A stretch of DNA of 64,000 bases, from contig CAWBWT010000003.1 in assembly GCA_963792675.1 (NCBI GenBank), positions 1 to 64,000 on the forward strand, read 5' to 3'. The DNA comes from JBBROS01 sp963792675 (GTDB taxonomy: Bacteria > Pseudomonadota > Alphaproteobacteria > Acetobacterales > Acetobacteraceae). Shown piece after piece: positions 37,016 to 46,844 of this stretch (positions are counted from its first letter, which is position 1; each line of letters begins with the position of its first letter). A program made the position numbers and the translations under genes. The notes under the pieces were generated by a model. The model saw nothing but the letters and a program-made list of their open reading frames with translations, made no database searches and was not told where the DNA came from.

Positions 37016-37330
37016 TGGACTCTTGCGACCACCGCCCGCGCAGTGGGCACAAGCTGGACTCTTGGGATGGACCGCCGGCCGGAGGCTGAACTTTGTGACC
37101 CGTAGGTCTCCCGACCCTGGAACGGCCGCCTGCCTCGACCGTCCGAGTCGCCTCCGACTCGTTTCCGGGACGCCGCCTGGACTGCTGCGATCCGCAACTG
37201 GACTCCTGTGCCGGGTGCTTCCCGCGCGTCAAGGACTTAGCGGGTTATCCACTGGACTCATGCGAGCATACTAATAGAGTTCTACTAATAACCTCCCTAG
37301 GTACTACCGATCGCTAGAGTCCAAGTGGAC
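37016..37330. repeat. Iteron-like repeats and AT-rich segment left of repA
   Basis: Repeats of the form CTGGACTCNTGCGA occur at 37016-37028, 37054-37067, 37177-37190, 37198-37210 and 37252-37265, with an inverted match at about 37315-37326. The AT-rich stretch at 37262-37320, with a TAGAGTTCTA palindrome, is lower in GC than its surroundings. Together with repA this is the picture of an iteron origin. The stretch contains no other gene. Confidence 0.7.
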
Positions 37331-37396
37331 GCCGCACAGGCTTCTGTGCAACCTCGCAATCCATGAGATGTCGCTCTGTTGCGAAGGGGTGAGGAC

Positions 37397-38349
37397 GTGG
37401 CCGCGGTTCACAAGCTGATCGCCGAACTCGGCACACGAGGCGCGCTGCTGGCAGCCGAAACCGATGCCGACCGCAAGGCCATCGAGGTTGCCATCGCCTA
37501 TATGCAGGACGAGGACGCCGGCATCGGCTTCCTTTACTCCGGCTGGTGCCAGGCCGCCCTGCCGCACAAGCGCCTGGCCGACGATGCGGTCTGGAAGGTG
37601 CAAACCGAACGCGTCACCCTCGTGGTCGAACCGGGCCGCCGCAACCTGCCGGGGCTCGAGACCGAGTTCTGCGGCGTCCCCTACGGCTCGCGGGCCCGGC
37701 TGATCCTGCTCTATTTGCAATCCGAAGCCTTGCGCACCAACAGCCGCGACGTGGCGCTGGGCCGCTCCCTGCATGCGTGGCTGGGCCGGCTTGGCATTCC
37801 TATCGGCGGCAAGAGCTTCCGCGACGTGCGCGAGCAGGCCGACCGGCTATCACGCTGCCGCCTTACCTTCCACGTGCAGCAGGGGGGCGGGCCGGGCTGA
37901 TTAACCAGAACATCGTCGATGCAGCGATGTTCGTGGACGATTCGAGCAACCAGGGCAGCCTGTTCGTAGAGACCGCAAGGCTCTCCGAAACCTTCTTCGA
38001 GCAGCTCAAGCGGCATCCGGTCCCGCTCGAGGAAGCGGCCATCCAGGCGATCTCGAACAATTCGCAGGCGCTCGACGTGTATTGCTGGCTGGCTTACCGC
38101 CTGCACGTGCTGCCGCAAGCGCGCACGGTGTCATGGCCTGCGCTCTACGCCCAGTTCGGCGCTTCGTACAAGAAACTGGCCCACTTCAAGATGCGGTTCG
38201 TGGAGTCGCTCAAGGTCGCGACGGCGGTTTATCGCGATGCCGACGTCGAGCTCGACAGCAAAGGCCTCATTCTCCGCCCGTCGCGGCCACCCGTAGCCCC
38301 CCGCATCGTCGGTGCCGGACGGCCCGGGATCACAAGAGTTCAGGGCTAA
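37397..38349 (+). pseudogene. repA: RepA_C-family plasmid replication protein, frameshifted
   Basis: Starting at GTG 37397 after AAGGGGTGAGG, the first frame gives ~165 residues (AIAYMQDEDAGIGFLYSGWC, RLILLYLQSEALRTNSRDVA). After the run GGGGGG (37882-37887) it reaches a stop; the next frame then reads NQNIVDAAMFVDDSSNQGSL, AISNNSQALDVYCWLAYRLH and FGASYKKLAHFKMRFVESLK, the RepA C-terminal domain, to 38349. Seven Gs instead of six would join both halves in frame. It may be dead, a sequencing error, or slippage-controlled. Confidence 0.8.
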
Positions 38350-38404
38350 GCCAGCCTGTTGGACTCTGCGACTCCACCGGATATGCCGGCACGCAAGAGT
38401 CCAG
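38331..38404. repeat. Iteron-like repeats right of repA
   Basis: Copies related to the left-hand iterons: an inverted CACAAGAGTTCAG at 38331, a direct TTGGACTCTGCGA at 38359-38371 and an inverted CGCAAGAGTCCAG at 38392-38404. The first overlaps the repA 3' end. Confidence 0.6.
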
Positions 38405-38430
38405 CCGCCCGCCTTCAGCTCGAGACGCCC

Positions 38431-39123
38431 ATGCCTGAACCGGTCCACTCGGACGCACACACCACGGAGGCCGGCCTCCGCGTCGCCATCGTTGAAGCGG
38501 CCCGCAGCATGAACGCGCTCGGCATCAATCAGGGGACATCCGGCAATATCGGCGTCCGCTGCGGCGACCGCATGCTGATCACGCCCTCCGCCACCCCCTA
38601 TGAACGCATGCGTCCCGAGGACGTGGCCAGCATGCCGCTCGAGGGCGACCGCGGCGGTTGGACCGGTCCGCTCAAGCCCAGCACCGAATGGCGGTTCCAC
38701 ATCGACATCCTGCGCGGCCGGCCGGACGCGGGGGCGGTGGTGCACACACACGCGCCGTATTGCACCACGCTCGCGATCCTGCGCCGGCCGATCCCGCCGG
38801 TGCACTACATGATCGCGGTGTTCGGCGGCGACGACGTGCGCTGTGCGCCCTATGCCAAGTTCGGAACCGCCGAACTCGCTTCCCATACCCTGACCGCCCT
38901 TGAGGGACGCAACGCCTGTCTGCTCGCTAATCACGGCATGGTGGTGGTGGGCACCAGCCTCGAGAAGGCGATGTGGCTCGCGGTCGAGTTGGAGACTCTG
39001 GCACACCAGTATTGCCAGGCACTGCAACTCGGCGAGCCGCATCTCTTGACGGCCGGGGAGATCGCGGACGCCACGCAGTCGATCGCCAGCTACGGCCTGC
39101 AAGATTCAAGCCGGGTCGAATGA
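38431..39123 (+). CDS. Class II aldolase/adducin-family protein
   Basis: 230 residues from ATG 38431. QGTSGNIGVR at the N-terminus, GAVVHTHAPYCTTLA (two zinc-binding His) and LLANHGMVV (third His) define the fuculose-phosphate aldolase family. Some members of this family act on sugar phosphates, others (such as PhtC-type) decarboxylate dihydroxyphthalates; the latter would fit the neighbouring cluster but cannot be shown from sequence. Its upstream region contains iteron copies of the rep segment. Confidence 0.85.
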   Translation: MPEPVHSDAHTTEAGLRVAIVEAARSMNALGINQGTSGNIGVRCGDRMLITPSATPYERMRPEDVASMPLEGDRGGWTGPLKPSTEWRFHIDILRGRPDAGAVVHTHAPYCTTLAILRRPIPPVHYMIAVFGGDDVRCAPYAKFGTAELASHTLTALEGRNACLLANHGMVVVGTSLEKAMWLAVELETLAHQYCQALQLGEPHLLTAGEIADATQSIASYGLQDSSRVE

Positions 39124-39141
39124 ACGGCCTCGCCTACGGTC

Positions 39142-39972
39142 CTATTCCGCGGCGACCCTCCCAGCCGGTGCGCGCGTGCCGCCGGGACGGGCATGGGTCG
39201 AGTACAGCATCAATCCGGTGAAGGCGATGCCGCCGACGATGTTGCCGATCAGGGTCGGGATTTCGTTCCAGATCAGGTAGTCCATGATCGAGAACTGGCC
39301 GCCCATGATCAGTGCCGACGGGAACAGGAACATGTTCACGATCGAATGCTCGAAGGTCATGAAGAAGAACACCGTGATCGGCATCCACATCGCGATCACC
39401 TTGCCCGGAACCGAGGTCGAGATCATCGCCCCGATCACACCCGTGGACACCATCCAGTTGCACATCACCGCACGCACGAACAGCGTTAGCATGCCCGACG
39501 CACCATACTTGGCGTAGCCGAGGGTACGCGCCTCGCCGATGCCGGCGATCACCTTGCCGACCGGGCTCGGCTCGGTGGCAAAGCCGAAGGTGAACACGAT
39601 CGCCATCATGACCGCGACGGTGAGAGCGCCGGCAAAGTTGCCGCCGAACACAAGAGCCCAGTTGCGCAGCACGCCGGCGACCGTGACGCCGGGCCGCCGG
39701 TCGAGCCACGCGAGCGGGGTCAACACGACGACCCCGGTCAGCAGATCGTAGCCGAGCAGGTACAGCATGGAGAAGCCGACCGGGAACAGCAGCGCGCCGA
39801 CCAGGGGCTGCCCGGTGGATTGGTTGATGGTGACGGCAAAGGCGGCGGCCAGGGCCAGGATGGCGCCGGCCATGTAGGCGCGGATGAGGGTGTCCTTGGT
39901 CGCCATGAACACCTTCGCCTCGCCGGCATCGATCGCCTTCCTGACGAACTCGGCGGGTGGAAGATAGGCCAT
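39142..39972 (-). CDS. Formate/nitrite transporter family channel (FocA/NirC-like)
   Basis: 276 residues, six membrane helices. LLTGVVVLTPLAWLDRRPG, FVRAVMCNWMVSTGVIGAMI and FFFMTFEHSIVNMFLFPSAL match the FNT family pore and helix-break motifs, with the conserved central His in FEHS. Given a selenium-dependent formate dehydrogenase elsewhere in the window, formate is the likely substrate; nitrite is possible. It converges on the class II aldolase gene. Confidence 0.9.
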   Translation of the reverse strand: MAYLPPAEFVRKAIDAGEAKVFMATKDTLIRAYMAGAILALAAAFAVTINQSTGQPLVGALLFPVGFSMLYLLGYDLLTGVVVLTPLAWLDRRPGVTVAGVLRNWALVFGGNFAGALTVAVMMAIVFTFGFATEPSPVGKVIAGIGEARTLGYAKYGASGMLTLFVRAVMCNWMVSTGVIGAMISTSVPGKVIAMWMPITVFFFMTFEHSIVNMFLFPSALIMGGQFSIMDYLIWNEIPTLIGNIVGGIAFTGLMLYSTHARPGGTRAPAGRVAAE

Positions 39973-40055
39973 ACTGAACTCCGATGAGCGTTGCCGCAGA
40001 GGGCAAGCACATCTCGTACCAGTTGGGCGGTTAACTCCGGTTGCGCGCTACCGCA

Positions 40056-41249
40056 TCACCCCGGCGCGGCGGGCGGGGGAACCGGGGGCAGGGCGGCCAG
40101 GATCTCGGCCTCGTGCTCGCCCAGGTTTGGCGCCCGCCGCCGCAGCGCGCCCGGCGTGCCCGATAGACGCGGCACCACGGCGTGCATCGGAACGCTGCCG
40201 AGATCGTCGTCCGCCATTTCGACCAGCACGCCGCGGCCTTGGACATGCGGGTCCGCCTCGAAGCCGCTGGCGTCGTATACCGGCCCGACCGTGGTCTCCG
40301 CCGCCTCGAAGAACCGCAGGTTCTCGGCTAGGGTGCGGGCGCCGACGAAGTCACCGATAATGGCGTCGACCTCGCCGACATGCGCCAGCCGGTCGGCGTT
40401 GCTGCGAAAGCGCGGGTCTTCGATCAACTCGGGCCGGCCGATGGCGCGGAACAGGCGCTCCGTCATCGCTTGGGTCGAAGCCGACAGCGCCACCCAGCCG
40501 CCATCCGAAGTCGCATAGATGTTGCGCGGCGCAGTGATGGACGCACGGTTGCCCGAACGCGGCGGAATGCGGCCGGTAATCCGCCACGCCGCCGCGTCCG
40601 GGCCGAGCACCATGTGCAGCGGCTCGAGCAAGGAAAGGTCGATCACTTGGCCGCGCCCGCCGGGACGCGCCGCCTCACGCAAAGCCACCATGACCGCGAA
40701 CGCGCCCTGGATGCCGGCCACCATGTCGGCCAGGGCAAGGTTGGGCAGCGCCGGCGGCTTGTCGGCGAACCCGTTCTTGGCGGCGAACCCGCTCATGGCC
40801 TCGACCAAGCTGCCGAACCCCGGCCGTTGCGCGTACGGCCCAGTCTGGCCGAACCCCGACACCCGCACGAACACCAGGCGCGGGTTGAGCCGGGCCACCT
40901 CATCCGGCCCATACCCGGCCGCCTCCATGCTGCCCGGGCGGAAGCTCTCCACCAGCACGTCGGCGGTCGGGATCAGCCGGGCCAGCAGCGACTTGCCCTC
41001 GGCCCCGCGCAGGTCGAGGCGAATGCTCTTCTTGTTGCGGCCGTACACCTTCCAGTAGGCATCGACGCCGTCCTCGCGCCAATGCCGCAGCGGGTCGCCG
41101 GACGCGGGCTCGAGCTTGATGACCTCGGCGCCGAAATCGGCCAGCTGCACCGTCAGCATGTTGCCGGCGACGAGGCGGGAGAAATCCAGCACGCGCAGGC
41201 CGTCGAGCGGGCAGGGCCGGTCCGGACGGTAAGGTTGGGCCTCGGGCAT
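40056..41249 (-). CDS. Class III CoA-transferase (CaiB/BaiF family)
   Basis: 397 residues. GLRVLDFSRLVAGNMLTVQL at the N-terminus, VIKLEPASGDPLRHW and LPNLALADMVAGIQGAFAVM (the latter holds the catalytic Asp of the family) are typical. It moves CoA between acyl groups, here substrate unknown. It begins 3 bp after the cyclase-family gene, so both are probably in one operon; the FocA gene follows downstream. Confidence 0.9.
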   Translation of the reverse strand: MPEAQPYRPDRPCPLDGLRVLDFSRLVAGNMLTVQLADFGAEVIKLEPASGDPLRHWREDGVDAYWKVYGRNKKSIRLDLRGAEGKSLLARLIPTADVLVESFRPGSMEAAGYGPDEVARLNPRLVFVRVSGFGQTGPYAQRPGFGSLVEAMSGFAAKNGFADKPPALPNLALADMVAGIQGAFAVMVALREAARPGGRGQVIDLSLLEPLHMVLGPDAAAWRITGRIPPRSGNRASITAPRNIYATSDGGWVALSASTQAMTERLFRAIGRPELIEDPRFRSNADRLAHVGEVDAIIGDFVGARTLAENLRFFEAAETTVGPVYDASGFEADPHVQGRGVLVEMADDDLGSVPMHAVVPRLSGTPGALRRRAPNLGEHEAEILAALPPVPPPAAPG

Positions 41250-41252
41250 CGG

Positions 41253-42311
41253 TCAGACCGTCGCGACCGGCGTCGCCGGCGAGCCCACCGCGCCAGGCAG
41301 GCGCAGTGGCGGGGCGGTCAGCAGGAAGCGGAAACGGCGGTGCTTGCGCAACCACTCGGCAAGCGGCGTCAGATGCCAGATCTCGCCGAGATGGACGCCC
41401 AGCTTGAACAGGCAGTGCTCATGCAATGGCAGCGAGGCACAGTCGTCGCCGCCCGGCTCGGCGGGCGCCGCCTCGACCGCGTAGTTGTCGGCAATCAACG
41501 CCACTAAGCCGCTATCGGTAATCCATTGTAGCAGCTCATGGTCGCGGCCGTTTAACACTGGACAGGTATGGTGCAGCGCGTGCGGCTCCGGCCTGCCGCC
41601 GGCCTCGAGCAGCATCTGCCCGAAACCGGTGTGCAAGCACACCATGTCGCCGGGCTCCACGGTGACGTCATCCTCGGCCATCACCTGCATCAGCTCGGCA
41701 TAGCCGACCAGCTTGCGCTCGCGCCCGAAATGCGCGTGCAGGTCGATCATCACGCCGCGGCCTTGGACGCAGGCGGTGGCCATGTTCTCGATGCCCAGGG
41801 CGCCGGCCCGCGATGTGCTGCGGCCGCCGGGGCCGTTCGGCACGCCGGCATCGGCGGCATCGGACGGCCCGGTGATGTGCTCGCCGCCGCGGAAGCCGTT
41901 GTAGAACACCCGCTCGCGACGGCCGTCGCCATCGGCGTCGAACAAGCTGCCGACATGCGCGAAGCTGTCCCATTGGGTGGAGTATTGCAGATACAGCACC
42001 GCGAGATCGTCGCACACCACGTCGGAATGGCCGCTCTCGGCCAGGTCGCACACGAAGTTGGGGGTGGCATCGCGCAGGGTCGGGCGCAGCACCGGCGGGA
42101 AGCGGCGCGGGTTGAGCGCGTTGCCGCCGGGCAGGTCGAGGGGCAAGCTCAAGCAGAAGGTGCGGCCTTCGCGGACCTCGGCAATCCCTTGCAGAACCTT
42201 CTCGGGGGTCAGCAGGTTCATCCGGCCACGCTGGTCGTCAGGCCCGAACTCGCCCCAGTTCGAACCGGGCGGGCGGCGGGTCCAGCGCGGGCCGGAGTGA
42301 GTGGTGGTCAT
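41253..42311 (-). CDS. Cyclase-family (kynurenine formamidase-like) hydrolase
   Basis: 352 residues from ATG 42311. QWDSFAHVGSLFDADGDG carries the metal-binding D-x-H region. GVMIDLHAHFGRERKLV and PGDMVCLHTGFGQMLLEAGG match the cyclase/metal-dependent hydrolase fold. Members open lactams or formamides; this one is longer than KynB and its substrate is unknown. It precedes the CoA-transferase by 3 bp. Confidence 0.83.
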   Translation of the reverse strand: MTTTHSGPRWTRRPPGSNWGEFGPDDQRGRMNLLTPEKVLQGIAEVREGRTFCLSLPLDLPGGNALNPRRFPPVLRPTLRDATPNFVCDLAESGHSDVVCDDLAVLYLQYSTQWDSFAHVGSLFDADGDGRRERVFYNGFRGGEHITGPSDAADAGVPNGPGGRSTSRAGALGIENMATACVQGRGVMIDLHAHFGRERKLVGYAELMQVMAEDDVTVEPGDMVCLHTGFGQMLLEAGGRPEPHALHHTCPVLNGRDHELLQWITDSGLVALIADNYAVEAAPAEPGGDDCASLPLHEHCLFKLGVHLGEIWHLTPLAEWLRKHRRFRFLLTAPPLRLPGAVGSPATPVATV

Positions 42312-42423
42312 GGCGGTCGCTCCCTGGCGTTTGGCGGACGGCCATCGTCCTCCGCGTTCCCGCCGGGATGCAATGGGCAGGTCCGAAACAGGGGTTGGCA
42401 GCGGGAGACTTGGGTCCGCCGGC

Positions 42424-44244
42424 TCAGCGCTCCACCAGCTGGCCGGGCAGCCGGCCGGGCACGCGCTCGTACAGCCAGACACTGCGGCGGGGGAACTGGT
42501 CGCGCAACGCGTGCACGGTGCGGTCGATCTCCGCCGGCGTGATCGGGCCGGCGAACATCCGGGGACCATGCGCATAGATGACGTCGCCGTCCAAGGTGAG
42601 GCCGTTACGCGCCAGGTCGCTCGGGTCCATCGGCCAGAGCTGCCCCGGCCCGGCCGTGACGAGCACCACCGCATCATGCAGCCCGGCTTGGGCGACTTGG
42701 AAGCGGACGTCCTGCAACTCCTCGATCAGCTGCTTCGACCGGAACATGAATGAGGGCAGTTGGGTGAGCGAAACCAGCACCGAGATCGCGAGCAGGTGGG
42801 CGAGACCCGTCGAGCGCCGGGTACGCAGCATCCAGCAAGCCTGGTCGGCAACCGCGAGCGCCATGAACGGGAGGGCGGGGAGGATGTAACGCGGCCCCCA
42901 GCGATAGCCGCCATCGGACCATTGCAGCCAATATCCGGCCAGGAACAGCGGCCCATACAGGTCGTAGAAGGCCAGCCGTCGCTGGCGCGCCTTCTGCACC
43001 AGCGCCCAAGCCAGGGCCGCGACAAAGGGGACCGACACCCACTCGGCCAATTCGATCACTCGCTTGACCGAAATCGCTGTCACGCGCGTCACGTGCCAAT
43101 AAGCGCCGAGCAGCCCGTCATTGGGGTCACGCAGGGTCTGCGGGATCGTCCATGGCGCGCCGGTCGCGCGCCAATCATACAGCACCAGCGCCGCCAGCAA
43201 TGGCAACGCCGCGGCGGCGGCCAGCGGCGCCAGGCGCCAATGCCGCATTGTGCCGCGACGCAGCATCTCGATCGCGACCGGCAGGGCGAACACGAGCGCG
43301 TCGAAGTGGCGCGTGACGGCGATGGCCGAGAACCAGACGCCAAGCCCAAGCGCCTGCCAGGCGCCGGGCCGATCGAGGAAGGCGGCCGCCGAGGCGACGA
43401 ACAGCATCCCGAACAGGGCTACGATGCTGCCATTGTAGAACGAGGCAGAGTTGAGCAGGAAGAATGCCGAGCTCGTCATGACCAGCGTGGCAACAAGTGC
43501 CGCGTCCGCGCCGCTGCGCCGGGCCGCGAACTGCCATAAGGCCAGCACCGTCAGCGCGCCGACCAACGGGTTGATAAGCACGTGGGGGATGCCGGCCAGG
43601 CTCGCCGCCGCCAGCACCGCCGACCAGCCCGGCGGATATTGCGAGATCAGCTTGTCGCCGGCTTGAAACACGTAGGCTTGGGCGAAGAACGAACGGACGG
43701 GCGCCGGCGCCGGGTCGGCCGATACCCGCCCATGCGCGAACATGTTGGCTTGCAGAACGTATGTGTTCTCGTCGCCCGACATCGGTACTGCGTGCAGCGC
43801 CGCGGTGGCGATCAGCGCCGTGAGCGCGAAAGCGAGCAGCGCGAAGCCGACCTGCATCCTGCGTGACGAGCGACGCAGCGCCCAAGCGAACTTGCTGCGC
43901 GTGTCGGACCACGTCCAAGGTCGTGCCGCGAACAGGAAGCACGCCGTCACGCCGGAGATCGCGAGCAGCAGCACAATCCGTTTCGGCCAATAGCCGGCCA
44001 CCGGCAACGCGTCGAGCCGCAGCGGATAGGCCGCGGCGCTGACAGCCGCGAGCAGAACGGCCAGCAGCAGGTAAGCGCGGACGAGGGGGGATCTCCCGCC
44101 AGATCGCCGTGCGGCGGAAACGGTAGTCCTGGCGTCGGCGGCGGTGGTCACCGGCGGGCCGCCTCGGGATGTGGGGCAGAGTGCGAGAGCGGCATGGCTA
44201 GCCTCCGTGGGGTCGAGCGACGACCTTGGCGAGGCGTCGGACAA
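42424..44244 (-). CDS. GT39/ArnT-like membrane glycosyltransferase-family protein
   Basis: 606 residues, about 11 membrane helices. HAVPMSGDENTYVLQANMFA near residue 155 carries the acidic pair in the first loop of GT-C enzymes; AGDKLISQYPPGWSAVLAAA follows. The C-terminal ~100 residues are soluble. It should transfer a sugar from a lipid donor in the membrane, but the acceptor is unknown. The start could lie further in (the first 45 codons are polar). The 227 bp upstream hold only a small GGGGAAAG/CTTTCCCC hairpin (44307-44327). Confidence 0.75.
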   Translation of the reverse strand: MSDASPRSSLDPTEASHAALALCPTSRGGPPVTTAADARTTVSAARRSGGRSPLVRAYLLLAVLLAAVSAAAYPLRLDALPVAGYWPKRIVLLLAISGVTACFLFAARPWTWSDTRSKFAWALRRSSRRMQVGFALLAFALTALIATAALHAVPMSGDENTYVLQANMFAHGRVSADPAPAPVRSFFAQAYVFQAGDKLISQYPPGWSAVLAAASLAGIPHVLINPLVGALTVLALWQFAARRSGADAALVATLVMTSSAFFLLNSASFYNGSIVALFGMLFVASAAAFLDRPGAWQALGLGVWFSAIAVTRHFDALVFALPVAIEMLRRGTMRHWRLAPLAAAAALPLLAALVLYDWRATGAPWTIPQTLRDPNDGLLGAYWHVTRVTAISVKRVIELAEWVSVPFVAALAWALVQKARQRRLAFYDLYGPLFLAGYWLQWSDGGYRWGPRYILPALPFMALAVADQACWMLRTRRSTGLAHLLAISVLVSLTQLPSFMFRSKQLIEELQDVRFQVAQAGLHDAVVLVTAGPGQLWPMDPSDLARNGLTLDGDVIYAHGPRMFAGPITPAEIDRTVHALRDQFPRRSVWLYERVPGRLPGQLVER

Positions 44245-44471
44245 GAAGTGCTGATGGTTATGTCCCGTGTCTCGAGCAACATTCGATCAGTCGGACTCGT
44301 TTGATCGGGGAAAGTTGCTCTTTCCCCATGGAGCGACAGCTCGCCTCACGAGCCGGTTAGCACGGAATTTGCCTTAAGCTACTCGGTCGCAGCCAGGCAA
44401 CTCTCGTGCGCTTGGCCGAGCAATCACCGTTATCACGTCTACTTGTGGTCAACCGCCGGCAGGGGATCGGC

Positions 44472-45974
44472 TCACTTGGCCAGCTGCAGACCGTCCACCC
44501 GGATAATGCCATCGGCATAGGCCTTGAACCCGTGCAGGGACGCCGCGTGCGCGAAGATCCACTTTGCATGGTAAAGGTAGAGCGTCGGCCGGTCCGACAG
44601 CAGCACGCCGACCGCCGCGTTGTATGCGGCTCGGCGGCGGGCCGGGTCGGCGGTGCCGCGCCCTTCGGCCAGCGCCGCGTCGAGCGCCGGCCTGCAGTAG
44701 CGCCCGTCATTGCCGGCCGCGCCGCAGGACAGCATCGGGGTGATGTTGAGGTCGGGATCAGACCGGCCGCTCCATCCGACCAAATAGGCCTGGAACTCGC
44801 CGCGCTTGCCGCGGTCGAGCAGGGAGATCAGCTCCATCGCAGCGACCCGCACTGTGATGCCCGCTTCGGCGGCCATGGCCTGGATCATCTGCCCGACCTG
44901 CTGGCGCTCCGGATCGGTCGGCACCAGCAATTCGATTGTGACCGGGCCAACCCCGGCCAGCCTGGCCTTTGCCGCGGCGAGGTCGCGGCCCGGCACCGGG
45001 TGCGTCCGATCGTACCAGGGGCTGTCGGGCGGAAATGGCTGGTTGCCGGGTTCGGCCCGGCCGGCGAAGGCGACCTGGTTGATGGCGTCGCGGTCGATCG
45101 CGAGGTCCAGGGCTTCCCGCACGGCCGCCGTCCGGGCAACGGTGGCGTTAGCTCCGGGACCGGCCATGTTGAAGGTCAGGTTGTAGTAGCCGAGCCCGAT
45201 CGCCGCCTGCACGGCAAAGCCCGAGTCACGCTCGGTCGCCGCGACGTCGTTGGGCCCGAGCCGCTCGATCAGGTCGAGGCTGCCGGAGCGCAGGTTCAGC
45301 AGCCGCACCGTGCTGTCCGGCATGGGCCGGAACACCAGCCGATCGATGCCATACTCGGATGCCCGCCAATGTGCCGGGAACCGCTCCAAAACCAGTCGGT
45401 CCTGCGGCCGGTGTTCCACGAACCGGTATGGCCCGGCGCAGACCGGCCGGTCGCCGAACGCCGCGCCGGCCGCCTCGACCGCGCCGGGCGAGACCATCAT
45501 CCCGGCCCGGTCGCTGAGCGCCGCCAGCACCTGCACCGACGGCGTTTTCAGCACCAAGCGGACCTGCAGCGGATCGACCACCTCGACGCGCTCGATGGCG
45601 TCGATCTCGGCCCGGCGGCGCGAGCCGCGCAGCGTCAGCGCGCGCTCGAGATTGAACCGCACCGCCGCGGCATCGAAGCGGCTGCCGTCGTGGAACTCCA
45701 CCCCGTCGCGCAGGCGCAGCGTCAGGACCTTGCCGTCGTCCGACCACTGCCATCCCGTGGCCAGCATCGGCACGATCCCGCCCTGCGGATCGAGGTCGAC
45801 CAGCTTGTCGCATAGGGATTGCAGCACATGCCGGCCGACGAACGTCCAGTTCAGCACCGGATCGAGCGAGTCCGGATCGTCCTGCAAGCCGATCCGCAAC
45901 TCGGTCGAGGCATGGGCCGGGGGCGCCACCACCGACAGCATCGCGCAGAACAGGATCAGCAGCAGGTATCTCAT
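44472..45974 (-). CDS. ABC transporter substrate-binding protein, family 5 (peptide/opine type)
   Basis: 500 residues. Signal peptide MRYLLLILFCAMLSVVAPPA (cleavage near HAS). LRIGLQDDPDSLDPVLNWTF, LRLRDGVEFHDGSRFDAAAV and PVCAGPYRFVEHRPQDRLVL are family 5 motifs. No permease or ATPase gene is nearby, so this is an orphan binding protein. Ligands of this family include peptides, nickel and glutathione; which applies is unknown. Confidence 0.9.
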   Translation of the reverse strand: MRYLLLILFCAMLSVVAPPAHASTELRIGLQDDPDSLDPVLNWTFVGRHVLQSLCDKLVDLDPQGGIVPMLATGWQWSDDGKVLTLRLRDGVEFHDGSRFDAAAVRFNLERALTLRGSRRRAEIDAIERVEVVDPLQVRLVLKTPSVQVLAALSDRAGMMVSPGAVEAAGAAFGDRPVCAGPYRFVEHRPQDRLVLERFPAHWRASEYGIDRLVFRPMPDSTVRLLNLRSGSLDLIERLGPNDVAATERDSGFAVQAAIGLGYYNLTFNMAGPGANATVARTAAVREALDLAIDRDAINQVAFAGRAEPGNQPFPPDSPWYDRTHPVPGRDLAAAKARLAGVGPVTIELLVPTDPERQQVGQMIQAMAAEAGITVRVAAMELISLLDRGKRGEFQAYLVGWSGRSDPDLNITPMLSCGAAGNDGRYCRPALDAALAEGRGTADPARRRAAYNAAVGVLLSDRPTLYLYHAKWIFAHAASLHGFKAYADGIIRVDGLQLAK

Positions 45975-46211
45975 GACCTCTCCGGGTTGGGTGCGCCGCG
46001 GTGCCGGTCGGCGGCAACACTCCCCGGCGCTGTCGTAACCGGACTGCAGCAAGCGGCCGTGCCGCGCGATGCACCAAATCGTGAACCGCCGGATTTGCCC
46101 GCGTCTGCTGCGCCTCGGGCCGCTGCTGGGCTGGCGGCGGAGAAGAAGCGAGTGCACCGTGCGTCATCATTGCAGCCGCCCTCGCCGCGCGGCGACCAGC
46201 CGAGGATCTCC

Positions 46212-46838
46212 ATGACCAACCGAAACCAGTTAAGCCGCGTCCTGATCGCCGTCATCGGCCTGACCGGGACGGCCGTGGCGCAGCCGGCGCCGTCGGGCCA
46301 ACCCGGCCCGGCCCGGCTGCGCGGCACCATCGAGGCTGCCAGCGCCACCGAGCTCACCCTCGTGACCCGCCGCGGCGGCAAGGAGCACGTCGCGCTGCCG
46401 CCCGTCCTGCGCACCACCTACGTCCTCGCCGCCAAGCTGAGCGACATCCAGCCCGACAGCTACATCGGCACCGCGGCAGCGCCGCAGCCCGACGGCACGC
46501 TGAAGGCGCTCGAGGTGCACGTCTTTCCGCCGAGCATGCGCGGCAGCGGCGAGGGCTTCCGGCCGTACGACCTCGAAGGCGGCGGCTCGACCATGACCAA
46601 TGGCACCGTCGGCAGCCTCGTCGGCACCAACGGCCGGGTCGCGACGGTGAAGTTCGCCGAGGGCGAGAAGAAGGTGCTGATCCCGGACGACGTCCCGGTG
46701 GTGCTGTTCGAGCCGACCGGGCGCGACGCGATCAAGGCGGGCGCGAAGGTCGTGATCAACGGCCAGCGCGTCGCAGACGGGACGGTCACCGCGGCCTCGG
46801 TCAACATCGGCAAGGACGGTCTTACGCCGCCGATGTAG
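46212..46838 (+). CDS. DUF5666-like periplasmic protein
   Basis: 208 residues with a signal peptide (SRVLIAVIGLTGTAVAQ). The mature part holds two repeated beta modules beginning LRGTIEAASATELTLVTRRG and MTNGTVGSLVGTNGRVATVK, like DUF5666-type proteins. It is followed at 6 bp by a cytochrome b gene and then a molybdenum oxidoreductase, suggesting a role with that redox pair. No cofactor motif is visible. Confidence 0.7.
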   Translation: MTNRNQLSRVLIAVIGLTGTAVAQPAPSGQPGPARLRGTIEAASATELTLVTRRGGKEHVALPPVLRTTYVLAAKLSDIQPDSYIGTAAAPQPDGTLKALEVHVFPPSMRGSGEGFRPYDLEGGGSTMTNGTVGSLVGTNGRVATVKFAEGEKKVLIPDDVPVVLFEPTGRDAIKAGAKVVINGQRVADGTVTAASVNIGKDGLTPPM

Positions 46839-46844
46839 GCCGTC

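Noticed and set aside
35311..37197. 628-codon minus-strand frame
   Set aside because: It is antisense to the membrane protein, aldolase and decarboxylase-like genes and has no recognisable domain.
44307..44327. Terminator downstream of the peptide-binding protein gene
   Set aside because: The 8-bp hairpin is perfect but has no T tract on either strand, so it is not called as a terminator.
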